From Verrucomicrobia bacterium UBA1200 (lineage in GTDB: Bacteria; Verrucomicrobiota; Kiritimatiellia; RFP12; UBA1067): DNA of 8,252 nt. Every line of letters begins with the position of its first letter. Position 1 is the first letter of the stretch. The stretch is taken from assembly GCA_002309765.1 (NCBI GenBank), contig DBXY01000022.1, forward strand, positions 85,992 through 94,243. Reading direction: 5' to 3'. Shown piece after piece: positions 1 to 6,700 of this stretch. The notes under the pieces are model-generated. The model did not search any database. It was given only the letters and a program-made list of their open reading frames with translations, and had not been told where the DNA came from. The position numbers were made by a program, and so were the translations under genes.

Positions 1-1
1 G

Positions 2-775
2 GCACCAGCGGCTGCGGCAGCTCCGGCGCCTTCGGCCCCGCCCCACGCCACTTCGCGCGTTCCGCTCCCGGAAGGAGTCGCACCGGCGGCACCGATCAAC
101 CGTCCCACCATCCGCCTGAAACCGATTTCCCCGGCCGGCACCCCGCGTCCGGCGGCCCCGGCCCCGGCGGCCGAAGCCCCGGTAACCCCGGCGATTCCTA
201 CGCCGCAACCCGCCCCTACCCCGGGTTCCGATCCGCTTCCCGAAGGCCCGAAACCTCCGTCGGCGGCGCAGACCCAGGCCTCGAAGTCCAAAACTTCCCG
301 CATTTCGCTGGATTCCGCGATTGGCGTAGCCCCGACCGGTGACGCCACCGCCTCGAAGACCATCCGTCTGAAACGCCCGTCCGACATCGGCAGCGCGCCC
401 ACGGTGGTCAGCAAGCCGGTGCCCAAACCGGCAGCCGCCGAGACGACCGAAGAATCCGGCGATGCCGGAGTGACCCAGAAGCGGACGCTGAAGATCAAGC
501 GGCCGACGATTGAGACGCCCAAGGCGGAAGAATCGGAAGGCGGCGACGAGTTCGCCAACCTCGCCCCGATCGACATGGCCAGCTTTGGCCCGGTGGAGCA
601 TGAGTCCAAGGCTTTCACCGCCATCGCGGTGATTTTCGCCTCCATCGCGGCAATCGTTATGATCGGGCTAACGCTCTGTCTCGCGGCCCACGCGATCGGA
701 CCGGGCGCCAACCCGAACACGATACAGACCATCGACGGTCCGGAACTGCCTTGGCCTGGACGGATCATCCGTTAA
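2..775 (+). CDS. Pro/Ala-rich repeat protein with one C-terminal membrane helix (5' partial)
   Basis: The frame is open from the left edge to a TAA at 773-775, giving 257 visible residues; the start lies outside the window, and the GTG at 404 is simply internal. The first ~200 residues are disordered-looking and very rich in Pro, Ala and Thr. They carry a degenerate basic motif of the form K-T-I-R-L-K-R-P: TIRLKP near residues 36-41, KTSRISL near 97-103, KTIRLKRP near 119-126 and RTLKIKRP near 161-168. An acidic stretch (EESEGGDEF) follows, then one hydrophobic segment at about 204-230 and a short tail ending PGRIIR. The layout suggests a single-pass inner-membrane protein with a long, probably cytoplasmic, flexible arm and a short extracytoplasmic tail. 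I recognise no catalytic domain and assign no function. The coding sequence looks more GC-rich than the rest of the window, as expected for so many Pro and Ala codons. An intrinsic terminator follows 21 bases after the stop. Confidence 0.8.
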   Translation, partial: APAAAAAPAPSAPPHATSRVPLPEGVAPAAPINRPTIRLKPISPAGTPRPAAPAPAAEAPVTPAIPTPQPAPTPGSDPLPEGPKPPSAAQTQASKSKTSRISLDSAIGVAPTGDATASKTIRLKRPSDIGSAPTVVSKPVPKPAAAETTEESGDAGVTQKRTLKIKRPTIETPKAEESEGGDEFANLAPIDMASFGPVEHESKAFTAIAVIFASIAAIVMIGLTLCLAAHAIGPGANPNTIQTIDGPELPWPGRIIR

Positions 776-796
776 AAGGTCAAACCGCTTCTAAGG

Positions 797-836
797 AAAA
801 ATGCGGGCGTAGGTTCTACCTACCCCGCATTTTTTT
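797..836 (+). terminator. Strong intrinsic terminator after the repeat-protein gene
   Basis: An outer stem AAAAATGCGGG (797-807) pairs with CCCGCATTTTT (824-834), and an inner stem GTAGGT (809-814) pairs with ACCTAC (818-823) around a TCT loop. Only C808 is unpaired. The T run covers 830-836. Because the stem begins with an A run, the reverse strand also ends in Ts, so it could terminate in both directions, although no minus-strand gene converges here. Confidence 0.9.
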
Positions 837-850
837 ACCCGCCGCCAGCC

Positions 851-1552
851 ATGTCGCGTTTTCTGAAAGCTTTGCTGGGCATCGCCCTGATCCCATTTTG
901 CGGGGCAACCGCCGCGCTGTTGTATGAAGTTCTGAAAGGGATCACCGCCAACGACGGCTGGTACTCGCTGGGCATTAAGTGTTTTGTCGGAGGAATGCTC
1001 GGCTGGTGCGCGGTTTGGATGTTTCTACCCCACCCCACTAAAAGCTACGTGCTGGCCCACGAGCTGACGCACGCGGTCTGGGGACTGCTGTTCGGGGCGA
1101 AAATCGGCAAACTCAAGGTAACCGCCAAAGGCGGCAGCGTGCAACTATCCAAGAGTAACCTGTTTATCACCCTTGCGCCGTATTTCTTTCCCTTCTACAC
1201 CGCAATCTGCCTACTCGCCGCGGCGATCACGCGGCTTTGCATGGGACGCCTCCCCTGCCCCGCGGCTTGGCTAGCCGCCATTGGCGCGACCTGGTGTTTC
1301 CACGTCTGTTTCTCCTTTGAATCGCTCAAGGTACGCCAGCCCGACATCTGCGAATACGGGCGAATCCTTTCCTACGCAACGCTGATTTCGGCAAACCTGC
1401 TGGTTCTCTCCGCGCTACTGGTTCTCGCCACCGCCGCGATGAGTTTCGCGACATGGGCGCTAACGCTGGCAAAACTCACCGCCGCGTTCTACGCTTCTGT
1501 TTTCCGTTATCTTGCCGCGCAATTCGGCAAATTGCATTTTACGGGCCGTTGA
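851..1552 (+). CDS. M50-like integral membrane metallopeptidase
   Basis: This is a 233-residue, very hydrophobic protein with about five or six membrane segments (near residues 4-28, 38-60, 66-82, 104-128, 137-156 and 175-203). The zinc-binding motif HELTH lies at 70-74 inside the third segment, the arrangement of intramembrane site-2-protease-like (M50) enzymes. LAPYFFPFYT at 108-117 and QPDICEYGRILSY at 163-175 look like the other conserved blocks of a PVC-type M50-like family. The Asp in QPD is the best candidate for the third zinc ligand, since no classical NPDG/LDG motif is present. The substrate is unknown; M50 enzymes usually cut membrane-embedded proteins such as anti-sigma factors. 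The ATG at 851 is chosen because it gives the full first membrane segment; no clear Shine-Dalgarno sequence precedes it. The gene begins just 14 bases after the upstream terminator, which leaves no obvious room for its own promoter. Confidence 0.75.
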   Translation: MSRFLKALLGIALIPFCGATAALLYEVLKGITANDGWYSLGIKCFVGGMLGWCAVWMFLPHPTKSYVLAHELTHAVWGLLFGAKIGKLKVTAKGGSVQLSKSNLFITLAPYFFPFYTAICLLAAAITRLCMGRLPCPAAWLAAIGATWCFHVCFSFESLKVRQPDICEYGRILSYATLISANLLVLSALLVLATAAMSFATWALTLAKLTAAFYASVFRYLAAQFGKLHFTGR

Positions 1553-1576
1553 GATTACGGAACAACCGGCACACGG

Positions 1577-1620
1577 TGGCGGAACGACAAATGCATTCAT
1601 TGGCGGCAACCGACAATTCA
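1577..1620 (+). repeat. Imperfect tandem direct repeat upstream of the chaperone promoter
   Basis: TGGCGGAACGACAAATGCA (1577-1595) is echoed 24 bases later by TGGCGGCAACCGACAATTCA (1601-1620). Both lie just upstream of the -35 element at 1632. Shorter echoes of the CGGAAC core occur at 1558-1563 and at 1728-1733, next to the chaperone start. Two same-direction sites about two helical turns apart, upstream of a -35, is a pattern used by activators such as the AraC family, but no regulator gene is in the window. This role is inference. Confidence 0.35.
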
Positions 1621-1631
1621 CGTGTTTTTCA

Positions 1632-1660
1632 TTGCTATCCGGCTGGGCATATTGTATACT
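1632..1660 (+). promoter_or_regulatory. Putative sigma70-type promoter of the chaperone gene
   Basis: TTGCTA (1632-1637, four of six matches to TTGACA) and TATACT (1655-1660, five of six matches to TATAAT) are separated by the ideal 17 bases. Transcription would start near 1667, leaving a leader of about 77 bases before the ATG at 1744. It is the best promoter-like sequence I see in the window, and it sits in a 191-base gap between genes. Confidence 0.6.
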
Positions 1661-1669
1661 TTGGTGCTT

Positions 1670-1700
1670 GTGAAATGGGCCGTATTCGGCTTGATTTCAC
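1670..1700 (+). promoter_or_regulatory. Long hairpin at the 5' end of the predicted chaperone mRNA
   Basis: GTGAAAT (1670-1676) pairs with ATTTCAC (1694-1700), and GCCG (1679-1682) pairs with CGGC (1687-1690) around a TATT loop. Two G-T pairs may bridge the gap between the stems, with G1693 bulged. The hairpin starts about 3 bases after the predicted transcription start and has no T run after it, so it is not a terminator. It could stabilise the 5' end or act as a regulatory leader. It contains an in-frame ATG (1675) that would be masked by the fold. Confidence 0.45.
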
Positions 1701-1743
1701 TGGTGTTGGCATAATAACTAGAAAAAGCGGAACAATTTCAACT

Positions 1744-2187
1744 ATGGAATTCAACCAGCTCATTGCGGATTTTGCTGCGCGATACAATGTGGACGGACTT
1801 GCCGACGAAGACGGAACGGCAACTGTCAGTATTGACGGCATCGTTATCACCCTTGTCGCCGTCGGGGACTCGCTCATCTTTCACGCCGATATCGGCGAGC
1901 CGCCCATAGATGGCCAAGCAGAATTTTCCGGTCTTCTCCTTGAGGCGAACCTTGAATCCGAGTCCTTCTTCGCCAAAAACCGCGAGAATGGCCGTTACGT
2001 CATTGTCCGCCGTCTCGCGCTGAATTCTCTCAACGCCAGCACTTTTGACACCGCACTCGCCGCGCTTGTTAACGCCGCCGAGGTTTGGCGTCGCCTCCTA
2101 ATGAATTTTCACCCCGCCGCCAAAACTGCCGGCCAGCCGGAAACGGACATTTCCGCTTTCGGATCCTCCGGCTTTATGCAGGTATGA
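1744..2187 (+). CDS. CesT/Tir-family type III secretion chaperone
   Basis: This 147-residue acidic protein matches the class I type III secretion chaperone fold. An N-terminal helix (FNQLIADFAARYNVDGL) is followed by strands with the typical 'D-x-D/G ... I-D-G' pattern (DEDGTATVSIDGIVITL, residues 21-37), then DSLIFHADIGEPP (42-54), a helix (FSGLLLEANL), a further strand (RYVIVRRLAL) and a C-terminal amphipathic helix (FDTALAALVNAAEVWRRLL, 101-119). A flexible tail ends in GSSGFMQV. Such proteins form dimers in the cytoplasm, bind the N-terminal region of a secreted substrate and keep it ready for export. The frame is open upstream as far as 1453 (ATG) inside the M50 gene, and ATGs at 1675 and 1744 are both in frame. 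I choose 1744 because the family begins directly with helix 1; its Shine-Dalgarno sequence (GCGGAA at 1727) is weak and distant. The probable substrate gene follows 108 bases downstream. Confidence 0.8.
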   Translation: MEFNQLIADFAARYNVDGLADEDGTATVSIDGIVITLVAVGDSLIFHADIGEPPIDGQAEFSGLLLEANLESESFFAKNRENGRYVIVRRLALNSLNASTFDTALAALVNAAEVWRRLLMNFHPAAKTAGQPETDISAFGSSGFMQV

Positions 2188-2208
2188 GAGGATTTTTTTT
2201 TGTTTTTT
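2163..2208 (+). terminator. Hairpin plus T-tract over the chaperone stop codon: terminator or attenuator
   Basis: ATCCTC (2163-2168) pairs with GAGGAT (2188-2193) across a 19-base loop that contains the TGA stop (2185-2187). Nine Ts follow at once (2193-2201), then G, six Ts (2203-2208), G and TTT. The stem is short and the loop long, so termination is probably partial. Because the 5' arm is coding, a ribosome finishing the chaperone gene would cover the stem, allowing translation-dependent readthrough into the next gene. Confidence 0.5.
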
Positions 2209-2280
2209 GTTTAATTCGCATGTAACCATCTACCGCGCCGCGTGTAAACGCAACGGAAACGACAACGAAAACCTCGCAAC

Positions 2281-2287
2281 AAAGGAG
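2281..2287 (+). promoter_or_regulatory. Strong ribosome binding site of the probable substrate gene
   Basis: AAAGGAG lies 8 bases before the ATG at 2296, close to the ideal spacing. It is the only strong Shine-Dalgarno sequence next to a gene start in this window; the M50, chaperone and SNF2 starts have weak ones or none. The leader before it (about 2245-2295) is A-rich and poor in structure, which also favours efficient initiation. Confidence 0.8.
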
Positions 2288-2295
2288 ACAAAACC

Positions 2296-3696
2296 ATGGC
2301 GATCAATCTTCAGGCACTTGATATGTTCCGCACTGCAACGGACTGGACCGCAAAGGGAATTGCAAACCTTGACGGCAATGATGGCATAAAGCAGAACGGC
2401 ACCTACGGCGGCGCGCTCGGTTCCCTCGGACGTTCAAAAATTGAAAAAGCGGCCAACAACGAAGTGCGCACCGAACTGCTCCGCGCGCTCGGGCAAACCT
2501 TTAATCTTGACGGAATGAGCGAGAAAGACGGCGAGGTTACCTTCTCCAAAGGTTTTATGGATCAGCTCGAAAAGATTCTCGGCGCGGACTTTAAGCGCGA
2601 TGATTTCAAAATCGACTCCGATGGCAAAGTTTCTTCGGGACGTCCGCTCACCGCCCGGCGCATCAAGGCCATTATCACCAAAGCCGAGCAGACTTCCACC
2701 GCCGCCACCGCCAAAAATGTAGGCGGGACCGCCCCAACCACCGAACTCACGAAAACCGGCGGTGTGCGCAAGGACGACACCTACGCCTCCTACGTCAGCA
2801 AGATCGGTCAAATTAAGAAGGAAATCGCGTCTTTGGACAAAGGGTCGTACGAGCATGTTTTGAATTTCTTCAAGCGCGTCGAGATGAGCCTCGATTTTCT
2901 CTACAACGAAATCGACGTGGACCGCAAGGATCCAAACGCACCCGATCCTTCCGCGCTGCGCAACGATCCCGAATACGAATTCCTCAAGGAGCTTGGCGAT
3001 CTTAAAGAGGGCGATAAGCCGAGCTTCCAGTACTATGACAGCAAGCAGGGCAAATTCGTTAAGCTCGAAAACACGAAAGATTACAGCGATTTCATCTGGA
3101 AACGGGTTGGCGGAGGGCTGCTGCACCTCGAACGCGCCGACTTCAGCCAAAGTAAGTCGGAGGACATCAAGCCGCTGCGGAAGTACATCGTGGACAATCT
3201 GCGCCTGTTCGTTATGAAATCGATTGACACCTACTTTGCGTCAAAAGAGGCCGGGAAACTCGACACGTTCTTCGAGCATCTCGAAAAACCCGGCGCCTGT
3301 CTTGAGGATCAGTGCCTGCACATGGTGGAGTTTGAGGCGAAGAATCTTTCCACAGGATGGCAGGGGCTTTCGACCAAAGAGGCCGAAGAGCTGGAGCGCA
3401 TCGCCCGTCAGGATCCCGAGAAATTGGAAACCCCCGACGTTAACCGGCAGATCGACGACATTTTCGACGAAATCGGCAATGAGCAGTGGTTCCTCGACAA
3501 AGAGTCTTGGGACAAAGACATTGCCGCCGTCTTAAAAGAGCGGCTGCTGGGCAAAACCTGCACGATTACGAAGTACAACTATTCGACCCATAAGTTCGAG
3601 CCGCTGCTCGAACAGGGTAAGCCGGTTGTGCGGCCCCTCACGGAAGCCGACATTGACACGTTCGGAGCCTTGATTTTCAAGGAAACTTTCATGTGA
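2296..3696 (+). CDS. Probable type III secreted effector (chaperone-paired hypothetical protein)
   Basis: This is a 466-residue soluble, charged protein without Sec signal peptide or membrane segment. Residues 1-130 form a compact-looking region beginning MAINLQALDMF, with ANNEVRTELLRALGQTFNL (53-71), SKGFMDQLEKILGADFKRDDF (84-104) and SGRPLTARRIKAIITKA (114-130). A Thr/Ala/Gly-rich linker covers about 131-157. The remainder (160-466) is mostly helical and rich in Asp, Glu and Lys, with only three cysteines (335, 340, 422). It ends with RPLTEADIDTF, which echoes the RPLT motif of the N-terminal region. I recognise no enzymatic domain. The call as a secreted substrate rests on the adjacent CesT-type chaperone, the N-terminal module plus linker plus variable-looking body, and the lack of other export signals. 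It could instead be a translocator, a needle-length or other accessory secretion protein, or a cytoplasmic partner. The start at 2296 is supported by AAAGGAG 8 bases upstream. Its stop lies 14 bases from the stop of the convergent SNF2 gene. Confidence 0.7.
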   Translation: MAINLQALDMFRTATDWTAKGIANLDGNDGIKQNGTYGGALGSLGRSKIEKAANNEVRTELLRALGQTFNLDGMSEKDGEVTFSKGFMDQLEKILGADFKRDDFKIDSDGKVSSGRPLTARRIKAIITKAEQTSTAATAKNVGGTAPTTELTKTGGVRKDDTYASYVSKIGQIKKEIASLDKGSYEHVLNFFKRVEMSLDFLYNEIDVDRKDPNAPDPSALRNDPEYEFLKELGDLKEGDKPSFQYYDSKQGKFVKLENTKDYSDFIWKRVGGGLLHLERADFSQSKSEDIKPLRKYIVDNLRLFVMKSIDTYFASKEAGKLDTFFEHLEKPGACLEDQCLHMVEFEAKNLSTGWQGLSTKEAEELERIARQDPEKLETPDVNRQIDDIFDEIGNEQWFLDKESWDKDIAAVLKERLLGKTCTITKYNYSTHKFEPLLEQGKPVVRPLTEADIDTFGALIFKETFM

Positions 3697-3710
3697 TATT
3701 GCCAACGTGC

Positions 3711-6700
3711 CTATAGCCCGAGCAGGTCTTTGATGTCATCGTAGGTAAGTTGCTGCATTACTGACTGATCGGTGCTGCCGATAGTAGCGTTTATCACCGC
3801 TTGTTTCTTACGCTGCATCGCCAGCACCTTTTCCTCTATGGTGTCTTCGGTAATCATCTTGATGCTGTACACCGTGCGTTTTTGCCCAATGCGGTGGGCG
3901 CGGTCTGTCGCCTGATCCTCCACCGCCGGATTCCACCACGGGTCGAAATGCACCACCATATCGGCACCGGTCAGGTTAAGCCCGGTGCCGCCTGCCTTTA
4001 AGGAAATCAAAAACACCGGAATGGACGGGGTGAGGTTGAAACGTTGGCATTGCTCCAACCGGTCTTTGGTTGAACCGTCCAAATAGCAATACTGGATTCC
4101 CCGCGACTCAAATTCACAACGGAGCAGGTTCAGCATTTTCACGAACTGGCTGAATACCAGCACCCGGTGGCCGCCGTCAATCGCCTCGTCCAACAATTCG
4201 AAAAACGCCTCCGTCTTCGCGGACGGAGCGTTGTAAGCCCGGGGCGGCGTTTTCCCGTCGTTAAGCAACCCCAGATGGCAGCAAACCTGGCGCAACCGCA
4301 TCAAAATGGCCAAAATCTCAAACCGGCTGTGGTCAAAACCGCGGTCACGCACCATGTCGCCCACCCTACGCCGGGATTCCGCCAGCAATCGGTCGTAAAC
4401 CTGCTGCTGCTCTTGAGTCATCTGGCAATAAGAGACCTTGACGATCTTATCCGGCAAATCTTTGGCCACCTGCTTTTTCAACCGCCGCAAAATAAACGGG
4501 TGCAGTTTACGGCGGAGTTTTTCCTGGGCGGCTTCGCCATCGTCCCCGGCGGCAGCGATCGGCAACTCGTAATTAATTTTAAAATCGTCATACTTCCCAA
4601 GGTAATTCGGCATCAGGAAGTCCATAATCGACCAAATGTCCGCGACGCTGTTCTCAATCGGAGTGCCGGTCAAAACCAGTTTATTGGCGGCGCAAATCTG
4701 TTTCGCGGCCAGCGCGTTACGGGTGTTGCGGTTTTTAATGTGCTGGGCCTCGTCCAGCACCGCCACCGAGAACCGGTACGGCGCGTACTCCTCCTGGTCG
4801 CGGCGGATAAGCGCATAGGAGGTAACCACCAAATCGCTCTGGGGGATTTCAGCGAACCGGTCCTTGCGTTCGGTACCGGACAGCACCAGCACCTTTAAAT
4901 GCGGCACGAAAATCTGCGCCTCGCGCGCCCAGTTGGCCACCAGGCTGGTCGGGCAAACCACCAGCGCCGGCTTGCCTTGCGCCTCGGGACTGGCACGGCG
5001 CAAACTGATCCAGCAAAGCGTCTGAAGGGTTTTGCCAAGGCCCATCTCGTCCGCCAGTAGTCCGCACATCCCGGATTTCTCCAGAAAACGCAGCCAGTAA
5101 ACGCCGTATTTCTGGTATGGACGCAAAGTTGTCTCAAGATCGCCCAGCGGCTCCGGCTCGATTTTGGAATTTTTAACCCGGTTCTTTCGTTCCGCCAATT
5201 CGCGCCAAGAGTCGGGGCACTCCACGCAAATCGCCTCCTCCAGGGCGGTGAGTGAAGATTGCACAAACGGAGCGTAAATGTCGGGCAGCAAAAAATGCCC
5301 CGGAGTGCGGCTGGGACGGCTGGGACAATCGTTGAAAATGCCGCGCATCGCCGCGATCGCCTTGTCGTCGAACAGCAGGGTTCTACCCTTGTAAACCACG
5401 TATGAATCGCCGCAATTAAGGGCGCGCTGCACCTCGGCGGGAGGAATCCCGCCGCCGTTCGGGCCCTCAAAGGTGTAGCCGACGTCAAAATAGCCATTCC
5501 CGGCATCCGCTATCTTAACCACCGGGATCACGGACAGCAACTCTTCAACCAATCCGTTGACACTGCCGGAAAAAGTCACCTTCCAGCCATTGCGCTTCAA
5601 CGCCGGATAACTGCTGCCTACAAAATCCAAGACATTGCGCTGTTCCATTAGCACCAGATTGCCATTCTGGTTTTGGAAACCGAGTTTGGCCAACTTTGCC
5701 AGCGCGTTCATTTCCGACGGCATATTCCGTACCCGGTAGCACAAAATGTCGTCAGGATCGGGAATCGACAACTCACCCTGGGGATCGGGTACGACCGCCG
5801 TCAACGTGCGGTCGCCGTACTTGACCCGGAGAATGGCGCGGACCACGGACGGGGTGCCGCAAACCTCAAGCAAGAAAACCGGGTTCGCCGGGATCCGGGC
5901 AAACAGCGAGGGCGGCACCTCCAGCTGCATCGGGGTGGCATTTTTCAAATTCGGCAACTCATGGTCAAGGAAATTGATCACCCGTTCGCGCGGCACCGTG
6001 ATTTGGTTGCGGTACAGCTCGTGATACGGCAACGGCAGCACCTGTTTCATCGGCCACAAATGCCCGTTTTCCAAAACGAACCCGCCGCGCTGACCGACGA
6101 TAAAAACCGGCTTTGAAGAATCGGAGTGCGAGGGCGTTTTAACCACGGGGAATACCAGCAGTTCCCCAGTACGGTGGTCAACGTCCACCTGAACCGAAAC
6201 CGCCACCTCATGGGCTTCCACCTCCACCGGACCGGCATCGGTTTCGATTTGGAGATGCTTCGCCACATTAAATATGTTCAGCGCGTCACGGGCGGAGACC
6301 TCGAAAATCGCCTGCGGCGGCCCCTCGCACACATCCTCCAGCACCGAGAGCAACGCTTCGTCCTCGGCGGAGATCGACAGCGTCTGTTGCGGGCAGGCTC
6401 CCAAGCTGGCGCCGTCGCGAGAGCCGACAAAGTTTATCCCGAAATTTATCTCCCGGCCGGACTGGAACTCGCCCACCCAGTCGCCGAACAGTTTCAACTG
6501 GATCACCGCCGGACACCCGGACTGGCTCCGCTGGACATAGGACGCGGGATCCACCTCCGCCATCCGGCGGCTCCGTCGCTGCTCTTCCTGATATTTCTGC
6601 TCCCGCAATGGATCGCTATGGCGGCGCATCAGGGTTATGCCGAGCGCCACCACGTGATAACACACCTGGCCGAGCTTTTGGTTGGTGTAGCAGGGGCACA

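Noticed and set aside
1453..1743. N-terminal extension of the chaperone frame back to an ATG at 1453
   Set aside because: It overlaps the end of the M50 gene in another frame, its residues look non-coding, and T3S chaperones start directly with the first helix, as the ATG at 1744 gives.
2434..3150. 238-codon minus-strand open frame inside the probable effector gene
   Set aside because: It is antisense to a gene with a strong ribosome binding site and good protein character, and its product has no recognisable domain; it is a codon-bias shadow.
3289..3350. Resemblance of the Cys335-L-E-D segment of the effector to the C-x-D active site of NEL-type E3 ligases
   Set aside because: The spacing differs by one residue and the following sequence does not match the rest of the NEL domain; too little to claim.
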